Shown: in pieces, positions 1 through 11,272 of the stretch | How positions within the stretch are numbered: the stretch's first letter is position 1 | Layout of the letters: every line of letters begins with the position of its first letter | NCBI RefSeq assembly: GCF_026262505.1 | Contig: NC_067208.1 | Coordinates: 1,488,001-1,552,000 of the forward strand | DNA from: Trichomonas vaginalis G3 | Taxonomy: Eukaryota; Parabasalia; Trichomonadida; Trichomonadidae | Length of the DNA: 64,000 nt | Direction of reading: 5' to 3' | Notes under the pieces: generated by a model | What the model saw: the letters and a program-made list of their open reading frames with translations, nothing else | Database searches by the model: none | What the model was told of the DNA's origin: nothing | Position numbers and translations under genes: made by a program

Positions 1-218
1 AAGTGGACTTTTGCTTCCAACAAGGTCAAACATCTACTGCTCCAATAACATACAAATTGTCTGTTAAAGGACCTATTGAACTAGCAACTGAAAATGTACC
101 AAAGCCACTTATTGGATTTATGAGGGATTGTTGCTTTGCAATACAAGTAAGACAGTCAGGCATACCAATAATAAGACTTGATGACTATAACTTAGCCACG
201 GACGACAGTGAGGAATAA
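1..218 (+). pseudogene. Capsid-type protein, C-terminal part (B-prime)
   Basis: Fossil part, cut by the window edge. About 70 residues match the C-terminus of B's capsid-type protein at 19884-21455 with only a couple of differences, including the end LATDDSEE. Confidence 0.85.
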
Positions 219-249
219 AGGATGAACATTTATTTTTAAAGCTTATAAA

Positions 250-703
250 TGAGTTCTTCATCAAGCTCTCGCGAACCTTCACCATCTATGAAACAAACTT
301 TACCAAACGATTATGGAGCACCTATTGATATTTCTTACGAGCTGCACAATGGCAAAGAGCAGTCTCACCAAGGTTAGGTGTTCCACCAGCTCCTGTCAAA
401 AATAGCATTTGGTCAAGTCCTTATATAAAATATGGTCTCCCACTAGGTTTGCTAGCTACAGCAGGAGCAGTAATGATGTTGAAAGAAATAAAGCAAATGT
501 TATAAATAATACTGAAGTAGCTGAAGTTAAACAAACTCCAACACCTTCGTCAAAACCAACGCCTTCACAAGCAAAACCTTCAATGACTCCTGAACCTATG
601 GAAGTACAAACTCCTGTTCAAAAGTCAACTCCTAAACCGACTCCAACATTAAACCAGAACATACGCCTCAAATAAATCGTAAAACTCCTGCGTTTCCTTA
701 CTG
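250..703 (+). pseudogene. Proline-rich membrane-anchored protein (B-prime)
   Basis: Fossil homologue of B's 152-residue protein at 19395-19853. The serine-rich start, the hydrophobic segment and the threonine/proline-rich tail are all recognisable. It follows the capsid-type gene as in B. Confidence 0.75.
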
Positions 704-752
704 AAAAATAACGTTATTTTTATTTTATTTGAACATTTTTATTTGATTGAAA

Positions 753-989
753 TGACGACTAAAGTCACTGAAGCAATGAAACAAAAGTTTTTGGTAGAAT
801 ACATTAAATCAGGAATTATTCCAGAAGGTTTTTACGTTCATAACTATGAAGGATGGTAGAGTTCAGTTTAGAAAGATAAAGCAACCATTAGATAGAGAAG
901 GAATTTTGAGAAAGATTAAACTTCATGAGGACAACATTGCTGAACTTAAGAAGAAGTTAGAAGAGTTGGAGAAAGGAAGAGAGTTATAA
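753..989 (+). pseudogene. 81-residue basic coiled-coil protein (B-prime)
   Basis: Fossil homologue of B's small edge gene at 19111-19347, starting MTTKVTEAMKQ and ending ELEKGREL. As in B, its last codons lie where the terminal repeat begins. Confidence 0.75.
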
Positions 990-1004
990 AGCAATGAATT
1001 CAAC

Positions 1005-1051
1005 AGGTTAGAAAAGAGGTTAGATATCGGTTAGATCTAACCTTCTACCTA
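1005..1051. repeat. Intergenic palindrome, TA type
   Basis: Copies of a GGTTAGA unit converge on the core GGTTAGATCTAACC, which contains GATC. The outer arm ends in TTCTACC. Confidence 0.8.
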
Positions 1052-1147
1052 AATTTATTTTTGTGCTATGTTTTCATACGTGTGCGGGTGGTGATATCAT
1101 TAATTTTTAAGTTTATTTTTATTTTATTTTTATTTTATTTGGATGTA

Positions 1148-1434
1148 ATGACAGAACAAAAGCAACTCATACAAATCAAAACATATAACAAACATACATT
1201 TAAACATTTATTCTTCCTTCCTGAGCATAACATGTTCTTTCAAATACATCCGAGACCAGTTGACTTTTCATTGACTGTTTATAAAGATAGAAATAGTTAT
1301 ATATCATTAAACCATACGATGACGAAGGTAAGTTATGTAAATTGTACGTTAAGAAGTTAGAGAAAGTTTATGGCTTCAAGTATGACTACAATAGGGTTAA
1401 CACTGATGATGAAGATATTGAGGAAAATTTATGA
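1148..1434 (+). pseudogene. Terminal-repeat protein, 108-residue family (B-prime)
   Basis: Fossil homologue of the protein encoded in both of B's terminal repeats (18415-18741 and 40559-40885). Shared pattern: KxYNKHTFKxLFFxP near the start. More diverged from B than the neighbouring genes are. Confidence 0.65.
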
Positions 1435-1683
1435 GAACATTAGTGAAGTCGTTAGTGAGAACGATAGTGAGAACGTTTATTTTTTACATTAGTGAGTTCG
1501 TTAGTGAAGTGGTTGGCGGCTTTGTAAATATTTAAAGGTTAAATTAGTTTTTGCGTTCATGTTGTAAAATATACGTTAACGGTTTTGTAAAGTGTCAAAT
1601 TCACAAGTATTGGGTAAGGTGGAACGCAGTGCCACCATACCAAAGACTTGTATACTAACTGTTGTTGGATATAACTTCATAAC

Positions 1684-1995
1684 ATAATGGTTCGTTCGAC
1701 TCAGAACGTTGCAGTGAAGGCTTACTTTACATCGTTCAGAAACCGAAGGACTTCAATACAAAGAGATATAAGATAGGAAGAACATATAATATAACTCAAA
1801 GATATGACAGTACAGTCAATAGAGTTAAGGTTGTGTTCGTTAACGATATGAGAGCTGCAGAAACAGAACTACTTGAAAAGTTTGAGAAAATGTATGGTGC
1901 TCCATAAAAGGTAAAGAAACGTTTGAAGTAGATGAGATAGGTAAAGCTATAAAATTATTTGACGAAGTTGCTGAAAAAATACATGTAAAGCGTTT
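1684..1995 (+). pseudogene. T5orf172 / GIY-YIG-like domain (C)
   Basis: Fossil part. The translated stretch reads LYIVQKPKDF...YKIGRTYNITQRY followed by ...AAETELLEKFEKMYG, which fits the T5orf172 (MUG113-like) branch of the GIY-YIG fold. This domain is often attached to or beside KilA-N/Bro proteins of large DNA viruses, and two KilA-N fossils follow here. It is next to the B-prime junction. Confidence 0.6.
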
Positions 1996-2079
1996 ATTTT
2001 TACGCTTGACTTCAGATGGCTCAGGTAGCTCTATAAAGGTAAATTGTCTTGTCAATCCTTCTGGTATTCCGAGTCCTTC

Positions 2080-2400
2080 CATTCCGACATTCCAAGTCCT
2101 TCCTTCCAACAAAGAAAAAAAATTTCCCGACAACTGGAAAAAATTTCCTGACAACTGGAAAAAAATTTCCCGACAACTGAAAAAAAATTTCCTGTTGTTC
2201 GTCCGTAAACCATTCAAATTTTCGAAAATTGAGAACTTTTTGGTCGAACTTCAGAAAAAGTTTTTCCCTTCCGACAGAAAAAAAGTTTTTTCCTTCCGAA
2301 TTCCCCGATTTTTCCTTGACATTCCGATCCTTCCTTCCGACATTCCGAGTCCTTCCTTCCAACAGGAAAAGTCCTTCCTTCCGACAGGACACAAACGGAT
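2080..2400. repeat. Degenerate pyrimidine-rich tandem repeats
   Basis: Around 2127-2190 a unit of about 21 bases (TTTCCCGACAACTGGAAAAA) occurs three times. Around 2300-2395 runs of CCTTCCTTCCGACA alternate with ATTCCGAGT. Open frames across it on both strands are low-complexity and look like chance. Confidence 0.7.
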
Positions 2401-2549
2401 GGCTGACGTTCCTCTTCCTGAATGTCTTCCAAAGCCAGAAGAACCGACAGCCCCAGCACCACAACAGACTAAGACTAAACACTTACATTTTTCAAGCTTG
2501 ACTTTTTACAATTTGAATTTTGTTGCTGAATTCAGTAAAAAAATGTTTA

Positions 2550-2599
2550 GGGTAGAAGGTTAGATCTAACCTCTTTTCTACCCTCTTTTCTACCCTCTT
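2550..2599. repeat. Intergenic palindrome, TA type
   Basis: Core GGTTAGATCTAACC with GATC, followed by repeated CTCTTTTCTACC units. It precedes the composite motif CTTAAGATAGAAAAA that leads into a KilA-N gene. Confidence 0.8.
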
Positions 2600-2683
2600 G
2601 AATTTTCATGAATTTCCTTAAGATAGAAAAAATAAAGTTAGTTTTATTTTTTTTTATTTTTTTATTTTGTATGTAAGGACAGA

Positions 2684-3107
2684 TATGTCAACATCAGAGA
2701 ACACAAACAACAGTTATAGTCCATGAAGCTATAAGTGAAGAATATGAGTGGGTTCAGTTTAACAAACAACTCGTCTCATTCGTTCAGTCAAAGAGCGATA
2801 TGTACCAAATGCAAAGTATTTTGACAGCATGTTTTGCTCCGATACCAAACATACAGACGATTGGTTCAAAAACCAAAGCACACAAGAACTTTTGAGCGAA
2901 GCACAGCGAGACATACTTTTTTCTGAAAACAGTGAAGAACAGCGAGCCCGACTTCCATCGGGGTCGCCAAAACTCTATGAAAATCGTAAAAATTTGCCAA
3001 ATGGTTTGAGAGGTTGGTATGTACATAGACTTCTTGTAAATGCAGTTGCAATGTGGGCTTCACCTCGCTATGCTTGTTATATTTTCATGATGTTAGATGA
3101 ACTATAA
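2684..3107 (+). pseudogene. KilA-N protein (C, first copy)
   Basis: Fossil homologue of the N-terminal half of A's KilA-N gene at 50076-50879. Recognisable parts are the leader TTTTGTATGTAAGGACAG, the MYQMQS motif, and ENRKNLPNGL followed by WYVHRLLVNAVAMWASPRYA. A GC-rich hairpin lies at 2942-2967 just before the ENRKNL segment, as in the other copies. Confidence 0.75.
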
Positions 3108-3193
3108 TTTTTAGGGCATGTGTCAAACCGTTGAGTTTTCACAAAATTTAAAAAATAACGTTTACCATGTGAAACGTTTATAAAATAATAACT

Positions 3194-3240
3194 GGGGTAG
3201 AAAAGAGGGTAGAAAGGAGGTTAGATCTAACCTTCTACCC
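3194..3240. repeat. Intergenic palindrome, TA type
   Basis: GGGTAGAA units converge on GGTTAGATCTAACC with arm TTCTACCC. It lies between the two KilA-N fossils; the spacer just before it (about 3110-3190) matches 30170-30255 in B in inverted form. Confidence 0.8.
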
Positions 3241-3354
3241 TAAATTATATTTTTATTGAATTCAGCACAAAAATCATGAGTTTCCTTAAGACAGAAAAAA
3301 TAAAGTTAGTTTTTATTTTATTTATTTTTTTTATTTTGTATGTAAAGAACAGAT

Positions 3355-4167
3355 ATGTTAACAACAGAGAACACAACAACAGTTATAGTCCATGAAGCTA
3401 TAAATGAAGAATATGAGTACATACAGTAATAACAAACAGTTACGTCTCATTCGTTCGGTCAAAGAACGATATGTACCAAATGCAAAGTATTTTGAATGCT
3501 CTTGTTCTACAAAGCAAGCACGTCATTGGTTTGAAAACACCAAAAGACAAAAGAACTTTTAGAAGAATTTCCTCAATATGTTTGCGACCGGTAGAAAACA
3601 GCCGGTCGAGATTCCGTACGAAAAATCGTGAAAAATTGCCAAACGGTTTGAGAGGATATTATGTACATAGACTCTTGTAAATGCTGTTGCAATGTGGGCT
3701 TCACCTCGCTATGCTTGTTATATTTTCATGATGTTAGATGAAATTCATAGACAAGAACGTGAAGAGCTAGAGAACAAGCTTGAAGCAAAAGACAAAAACA
3801 TACAGAAAAGAATACACACGTTCGGTACCAAAAGGAAAGGAAAAGAACTATAAGTATATGATTTATACTGAAGAGATGGAAAATGAAGAAGACAGAGATA
3901 TGGTTATGTGGGCATTTAGTCAGAAGAAACAACAAAAGCTTTTACGACCTTGCTAAGATTTACAAATCTGACAGAATTGTTTCTATCGTGAAAACTTACC
4001 GATTTCAATGACACCGAATGAAAGATGTGAAACAAATAGTTCAAGATACTTTACCTCAAACACACTATGATATTAAAGGTTGTACAATACTTACCTTCAA
4101 AGAAGACTTACCGCTACTGAAAGAAAAAATAACAGAGTATTTTGACAACTTCAAACAAGCAGAGTAA
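3355..4167 (+). pseudogene. KilA-N protein with DUF3627-like C-terminus (C, second copy)
   Basis: Fossil homologue of A's gene at 50076-50879 across its whole length, including the C-terminal YKYMIYTEEMENEE and TFKEDLPLLKEKITEYF segments. A hairpin with its own stem (CGACCGG, 3585-3608) sits at the same internal point. Its 3' end faces the ATPase, as in A. Confidence 0.75.
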
Positions 4168-4183
4168 ATGAACTCTTTATTTT

Positions 4184-5059
4184 TACGCTTGACTTTTTAC
4201 AATTTGAACTTTGTTTGCGTAGATATGAATTCTGAAAGAAGTATGAGGGTCTTGTATGACTTTGTACTTCTCCCATAGTTCATGTCTGTCAAACTTACCT
4301 GCCATGGACTCTTTCATAAGTTCCATGAAATCGTCTTCGGACAATCCGGGGAAAGTATAATGTCAGTAAGTATTCTTTTAACATCCTTACTTAAACTCTT
4401 TGCTGTCTGTACACAAATGACAACTGAGATGTTAAAGTGTCTGAGCTTCTTAAGAATTCGACACCATATCTTGTTCTCTATTCTTTAACAAAGGATGAGA
4501 TGCAAAGTCATCTAAGATAAAGAGACATCTATGAGGGTAAGTCTTCCAATCGTAAGATTGCAATTTCTTCGAAATGTATTCTATCTCTTTCTGTTTGTTT
4601 CTGAAGTGTTTCTTCTCTAATATTCTCTGCATTCCTCATTTGGGTCTTTAAACTTAGAATTTATATACTCATTTATAGCATTATACTTCAAAACTCTTCT
4701 TTGGTACTTCTTTATCCAATCTAACAACTCAGAGTCTTTTATACATACTAACTTAGACTTCTTTATAATATCTTTGAACGAATTTACGGTTTGGTCAAAT
4801 TGACCAGAAGTACTACAAATAACAACTAACTCATAGAATGGGTTCTTCTCATCTAGTTCTTGTTGTTGTGCAGCCATTTTAAGATAAGTGAAAGTCTTAC
4901 CCGACCCAGGCGGTGCAATTAGACCTGTTATACACCATTCTGAGCAAATAAGAACTTGTCATGTATGGGTTTTATCTGAGCATTTTCTAACTTCCTCTTG
5001 TTCTTGTTTAAAACATTCTCAAATTTCTTGTCAATGTCAGCAAACTTTTTTTCTAACAT
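4184..5059 (-). pseudogene. Packaging ATPase, A32/FtsK type (C)
   Basis: Fossil homologue of A's ATPase at 49185-50060. Both the P-loop region and the region around the Walker B strand are recognisable. The gene order around it matches A. Confidence 0.8.
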
Positions 5060-5095
5060 ATTTTTAGAAAAATTAAAATTTTTATCTTTTAGAAA

Positions 5096-5543
5096 ATGTC
5101 TAGCGATTTCGCTATCTATATTCGAGACAAGCTTTTCGACAGCAAAACATCTGTCGACCATAAAATCTTACATAGTGTAAACAAGAAAGGTGAATTTGTT
5201 CTAAAGTTCTGTTTCTGGAATATGACAAGAACCATAAAACATTAGGCAGAGCAGTCTTTAAGTTTGTCAATGACAGACTTGTTGACAGAGATGACGCCTC
5301 TTGAGAGATGAAGTCCAACAAAATTCTTAGAAATGCAAAGAGACACATGCGCTGTTCTTGAAGATGAAATAGAAAACAGAATAGAAGAGCTATTAAAGGA
5401 CAAAGAACTTTTACAAAAATATATGGTTCTGAGAAATTTGACATAACTCCACCAGAAAAGAAGAAGAAAGGAAAGAAAGAGAAAAAAGTAGAAGAGAAGA
5501 AAGAACCTGAACCAGTTCCAGAGAAGGGGAGATATGACATGTA
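5096..5543 (+). pseudogene. 150-residue lysine/glutamate-rich protein (C)
   Basis: Fossil homologue of A's gene at 48696-49148, beginning MSSDFAIYIRDKLF and ending in a lysine-rich tail. Divergent to the ATPase as in A. Confidence 0.75.
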
Positions 5544-5560
5544 AAAATAAAATTTTATTT

Positions 5561-5979
5561 TTAGAACATTTCTGGGTCAATGTCAATGTTCTCTTCCTCT
5601 TTAGGAGCAAACACTGGCTTAGACTCTAAAATCTTTTTACCCCAATTTACCTTGAACTTCAACTATCTTAGACTCATAATATTCATAGTCGTCTGCTTTC
5701 TTTGGTTCATAAGGTATAACAAGTTTGTAGCTTTACCTTTTCGAGTTTTGAGAACCTTCTGTCAAAACTTTCTTTGACTGCTAACAAACCTTCTATGTCT
5801 AAGTCTTCAAATTTCGCACCATTTTTAGTCACAATAGCAAACTTAACTGGTTCGATGTTCCAAACTTTGTCAAATGAAGACTTTTCAAAATGGTAGAAGT
5901 AAACATTCAAATATGCGAATGGAGCTAACTTATCTTTGACTTCTGTCATGTACTTATTTACTGAGATGAATTTTGCCAT
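5561..5979 (-). pseudogene. 139-residue acidic-tailed protein (C)
   Basis: Fossil homologue of A's gene at 48260-48679 (start MAKFISVNKYMTEVKDKLAP). The upstream TTATCCGATAGAAAAG block is the same as in A and B. Confidence 0.75.
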
Positions 5980-6020
5980 CTTTTCTATCGGATAAAAAAA
6001 TATTTTTTTTTAAAAACGTT

Positions 6021-6606
6021 TTAAAATGGTATGCCATATAGCTTCTTGAATTTGTTAAGAAGTATTTGAACGCATTTTCCATCTGTATCTCTAGTGTTTA
6101 CATAAGCATAGCCTTCCTTAGTAAAATATATTGTAATTTCCTATAGTTTACGCCGGTATAAAAGTAGAAAGAGTCTTGTTCTTCGCTATAGTAGTAAAAC
6201 TCCAACGTATGCTTGCCATATGTCTGTAATTTCAATTGTTTCATCTTTCTAGTTCGTCGACAAATTCGAATACAATATCTCTAAATTTGCTTTTGTTCTT
6301 ATTGTTTTCAGAACGAGTAACCCAACGTAAATTTTCAAGTCTATTGTCGTTTCTTATATGGTTTATATGGTCTACAAAAGGTAGATTGTTAGGGTTCGGT
6401 ATAAAATGAGTTGCAATGACAACATGTTTAAAATAGTGTTTTCCACCAATCCTCATCCTAGCATATCCGTTATTTCCCTCCCATCCGCTTAAAACTCTTT
6501 TTGTCTTTTTGTTTCTGACTTCAAATGACTCACAACAGTGAATTTCATATTTCTCATCTAACAAACAAGTTTCCCAACGGTCTTTTCCAACAAACTCAGC
6601 GTACAT
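6021..6606 (-). pseudogene. HNH endonuclease (C)
   Basis: Fossil homologue of A's HNH gene at 54233-54817, with FVDHIN and NDNRLENLRWVT. It lies between the helicase and the 139-residue gene, where A has the 106-residue gene instead, so the HNH gene occupies a different site in the two elements. Confidence 0.8.
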
Positions 6607-6639
6607 TTCAAATAAAATAAAAAATATTTTTTTTAAATT

Positions 6640-7868
6640 TACTCAGAAAAAAATTTTCTTTGTATATACACCATTCTGTACGTCTAAAAGACTTTTGACA
6701 TTTGCCAAGAATGTACGTTTAGAGGCTGCCATATAACCATATTCTTGACAATATTGTTATACGAATCGTACAATGACCTTTCATCTAATGACACAAAGTC
6801 AGTTTCATCTATGAACAGTTCATATACACTCTTGTTTGCTTCTAACAATGTTTGTCTCTCTCGGTATGTGGAATTTGTCTTGGATTGAACTTAGAATATC
6901 TAATGTCATGAAATATGAGAACAAGTGGTTGTAAAAGTCAGATGTCAAAGTTTCTGCTAAGTCGTCAAAATATTCTGTATCTTGCATATGAGAATCTGAC
7001 GTTCTGACAACTACATATCTTCTGTCAGAACTTTCTAACTTCATCGGAACAGCATTGTTTGAAACCATAATGAAATTTACAACATTTTCACAAACTCTTT
7101 GGTCTTATATTTTCTTTCAACAATCCAACTTTGTCTGTTATAAGACTCTTCAAAGCATCTGAGTTTAAAACTTTTGTTGTATCTATACTTTGAAGTTCGT
7201 TACATACTATAAGTTTCATATTCTCTATTGAAGAGTTAAACTTGCCACAGATATTTCTAAGTTTGTCATATTCGGGTCGAATAGCCCTCTAACAGTTTGC
7301 ATAAGATATCTGTAAAGAAATGTGTTCTTACCTGTTCCTTGTTTTCCAATTATAATGAGAGCAGTTTCATTTTTTAGCACTTGGATGTTGTAAGATGTTT
7401 GCAAACCAACATAAGATATACTCATAGACTCTTTCGTTTCATTGCATATAATTTCTTTGACATGGTCTAACCAAGCTTCTATAATATTTTCTTTCCATTT
7501 ACTTGTTCGTATTTATATCCAGTGAAGATAGAATAGAAGTTTGGAGAAGGTGTATAGAACTTATACCTCGAACTGAAAAATCTTCTAACTTTGACAATAA
7601 GATATCCCAAGCATCTTAACATCTTCATGCCAACTTGTACGACTTTTATTTTCTTAAGTTTCTGTCTACATTCTTGTTCTGAAACTATTGTTGCTCTTGG
7701 TTTGTTAAAGACAACATCCCATTCTTTCATAACATAACATTCTGGGGCAGAGTCGACATAAATGACTAAACGTTTCAAATTCTCGACTGCTTTGTTATAG
7801 TCTCGAAATGAACACATATTTCTGAAGGCTTGGAAGTCATAAAAATCTGAAACATCTATTCTGTACAT
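6640..7868 (-). pseudogene. SF3 helicase (C)
   Basis: Fossil homologue of A's helicase region at 46620-47854; the P-loop GKQGTGKNT and the sensor motif are visible. Confidence 0.8.
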
Positions 7869-7896
7869 TTTTATAAAAATAAAAAAATATTTTTTT

Positions 7897-8712
7897 ATTC
7901 TTGAGCTATTTGTTGCATTTGTTGCATTTGTTGCATTTGTTGCATTTGTTGTTCTTGAGCTATTTGTTGTTGAAGTTGTTCTTGTAATACAATACTTTCA
8001 CCAGTTGCATCTTCCAATTCGAAACTTTCTGCCGTCATTGACAAATACATAGGACATAAAAGTTTTACAGGAACAAAGTTTGCGTCAACTAAGGTTAAGT
8101 TATGTTTGCTAAAGTGTTTGAGTTACTAAAGCTGAAAACTCTGCATTCGAATGAACAATAGGCAAACCAGCAGAGAAAGTGTTGTTTATACGCATAAGTA
8201 TCTTTTGGTCATAGTAGTTTCTGTCGACATTCGAATAGCACTTTGAACCTAAGTTTGAAACAATATATAAAATAGGTGTGCTTAATGTCAATGGAATAGA
8301 CATTCCTTGTATGACACCTTTTTCCTGTTATAGAAACTGTTGGTAGTAAAAACACAGATATAAGTTTTGTATTAATAGCTCATATTGTTTATAGTAAACT
8401 CAGTCGGACATCCAAACATAATGAAACCTGCTCTAGTTGCAGCACATGTTACATCCGTCCTTAAAGTATTAAATAAGTCAAACAAAACCTGTTGGTGGTA
8501 TATCTGAGTAAGTATCTTCAAAGGAGTATTTTTACCATTCACAACAATAAAATCTTCTGGTGTCAAAAAGCAAAACAGGCTTTAAGTCGTCATTGTGTTT
8601 AAAGTTAGTTTACAATATCGTCCTTGAGGACTTTGTAAGTTTGTTGTTATAGAATTATATGACTCAGGGTTTTTAGTCGTAATAGTTAATAAACCATTGT
8701 GTCTTCTGCCAT
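7897..8712 (-). pseudogene. 268-residue candidate minor capsid protein (C)
   Basis: Fossil homologue of A's gene at 45784-46590, ending in a glutamine/methionine repeat tail whose repeat number differs from A. Confidence 0.7.
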
Positions 8713-8717
8713 TTTAC

Positions 8718-9301
8718 TTAGCAAATAAATTTTAATGAAATGTTGTGGTCGTCAAATATTTTTATGACGTCTGGGAAACTATATTTTAAGTTCAACGTTT
8801 CACCTCCTTTCATAACGTATATCTTGTCAATGACATTATATGCAACACCACAGCAAGCAATGTCGGGTTCTATTTCTTTGATGTTTATATCGTCTGCCTC
8901 TGTCAAAAGTTTCAATAGTTCTTTCAAACTTCATGAGGTGCGATGACATATGAGTTCACTTTTACAGGGTTGTGTTCGACCAAGTTTAACATTATACCTA
9001 AAGCCTGACAAATCTTCTCCTGAGTTTTAAGTTTGTCTTTAAGTTGTTGGTAGTCGTTTCGAATATCTGCAACAGAACTTAAGTCTCTGCTAACTTCAGG
9101 GTATGTTGGTTGTTTCTTTTACAGGAACTATTGTTATACCATCTTCGTCCTCGTATGGTTTCCCCACTTCAACATCTCTTTCTTTGACATTGAACAACAA
9201 CACTTTGACTGTTTGTTTGAGTTGGTGAATTTAACTTCACATCTGCCACCGCCATTAAACCTTTTGAAACACTTACGCTTCTTATTTTTCGGAAATGACA
9301 T
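8718..9301 (-). pseudogene. 193-residue CCG-motif protein (C)
   Basis: Fossil homologue of A's gene at 45198-45779, in the same position between the candidate minor capsid protein and the 139-residue opposite-strand gene. Confidence 0.7.
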
Positions 9302-9319
9302 TTTACTTAGAATAAAAAG

Positions 9320-9740
9320 ATGGACGTATTCGGATATCTTATTGAATTGAAGCAGAACAAAGTTTACACACACAAACAATACAAATACATTGACAGAATA
9401 GTTCTTTACACAAACAATGGAAAATGTTATAGAATAGCAGTCTTTGCTGAACCAAAATATTTTCATAAAGCAGAGAGAGTTGGTATAACTGAAATGGTGA
9501 AAGTTCTTGAAGCAGACAAAATATAAACACAAAACTTACAGATATTTCTAAAGGTAAGTTTATAATACAATTTTATGTCAAAACTGGCGTACTGTCAATA
9601 TTTGACGGAGAGAAGTCAGTTCAAGAACAACTTACTGACCTGCTGCCAAAATCTGCTCGATGGAAGCTGTCGTTATGCCAATCTGAGGAGCCCCAGCAGG
9701 TTTCATCGAACGAATCTTCAAAAGAGCATCTTTCCGTGAA
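9320..9740 (+). pseudogene. 139-residue protein opposite the capsid gene end (C)
   Basis: Fossil homologue of A's gene at 44760-45179 (start MDVFGYLIELKQNKVYTHK). As in A its end overlaps the end of the capsid-type gene on the other strand. Confidence 0.65.
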
Positions 9741-11240
9741 AAGTGCTATTGTTTTGTAAACTTCTTGCTTTTAGTTCATCTGGACCGTCTCTGTCACCAG
9801 TATATTGTATTGAACTGTACCAACAGTTGAAATACCACCCATAAAGTCTTCTGAGTCAGCAAATGGAATGCCAAGCCAAAAGTTTGAACGGTCTCCATTT
9901 GTATATTGAGTTTTTTGACCTCCTGTATGAGTCCATACTTTCACATATGGCATAATAGAACTTTGCATTTCAGGGTTAATGGTTGTTGTGAAGTTGTTGT
10001 TAAAGTTCATAGCATCTAATGTCAAGTTGTATGACCTCATATCCTCAACTGTAGAATATTCTTCTCTTGGATAATATTTGCCATCTATGTTTATATGATA
10101 TTTAATACCGGGGTTGTAGAAACAAGAATAGTCATTTATAGTTCGTCTGAACAGTACAAACATAGTATCTGCATGTTTCATTGCAGTTGTTAAAGCAATA
10201 TCTGTTCTTGCACCTGCGGTTCCTGGATTTTGGTTTCCAACTTCACCTGCAAAGTCTTTGACAGATATTTGGTGTATAGGGAACATAAGTGGAACTGCAA
10301 TATATTTGGCAGCTAAAGCATTTGAAATATCTGGGTCCAACATATAGACTGCAAGTCTGCTTTCTATTCTCTTGCATTCAAACTGTTCGCATGTAAACCT
10401 AACTGGGTCCCAAGCAGTTCCAGCAGCATTGAAATAATAGTTTACTTCAGTGTTGAGGTTTGAGAAGCCAAAGTCTAAGTCAACTTTGTCTTTGCAAAAT
10501 TCGGCGAATGACGTTTGATTTGCTCCCTTTACGTCTGTAAGAGTGAATGGGTCTTGCGTTGGTGCAATGACTAAGTTATTTTTGCTTGGAGTAAGTTCGA
10601 TAGAAATTTTTCCTGCCCAGTTTGGCAAGTATCTTAAAAACCTGAAGATGAGGAAAGATGACAAAGGAACTCTAAGTTTCAGTTTTACTTTGGTTACTGC
10701 TGCTGCAGTTTGTCCAGAAAGGTTAACATAAACTCCTGGAACGTTAGGGTCAAGTCTTCTTATTTTCTCAATGGTTGCGTACTGGTCTGTTTGTTCTCTA
10801 GCTTGTGGTTGTACTGAGTTTCTCAAAGCGAACCATTCATAGTTTGCCCATGTTACTGTTTGAACTAAGTCAGAGTTAGAATATATCTTATATCCCATGA
10901 AAACTTCTGGAGCATATTGGTATCCGACATAGAAAATTCCATTGCAACCTTTCTTGTCAGACAACTTGGCAGAAGGTTTTATTTCAATGTCTTGTTCCAC
11001 GTATAAGAATGAGTTGTCAATAGAAATAATATGAAACCTGTCGCAAGCAATATCTACTGTTGTTGAAGAACCTTCTCCAAACTCACCTACGTTTCCATAA
11101 GAAACAGCAGTTGTATATTCGTAAGTTCCAGGAACTATTTCTGACCTTCTAATGGCATTGTCGCATTCGTTATACCATTCGGAAACATTTCCATTCATGG
11201 CATCCAAAACTGTTGGCGTTATATTCTGAGCGGCGTACAT
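9639..11240 (-). pseudogene. Capsid-type protein (C)
   Basis: Fossil homologue of A's capsid-type protein at 43259-44866. Most residues are the same; a short loop near residue 180 and another near residue 240 differ from A, as expected of surface loops. Confidence 0.85.
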
Positions 11241-11272
11241 TTCATATGGGTAAAAATATAGAATAGTTGAAT

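Larger units (their letters stand above)
1..1660 (+). mobile_element. B-prime: right end of a Maverick/Polinton, B family
   Basis: Partial element cut by the left window edge. It carries, in opposite orientation, the same edge genes as element B: the end of the capsid-type gene, the proline-rich membrane protein, the 81-residue protein and the 108-residue terminal protein. It ends in a terminal sequence matching B's end (shared block around 1609-1634, last bases ...TACTAACT). The subterminal sequence differs from B, so it is a sister subfamily. It directly abuts element C, which suggests insertion into C. Capsid residues are almost the same as in B, so the copy is young; it carries several breaks. 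Confidence 0.85.

Noticed and set aside
2021-2563. Overlapping frames of 80-185 residues on both strands near 2.0-2.5 kb
   Set aside because: They translate a pyrimidine-rich tandem repeat; low complexity in all frames.
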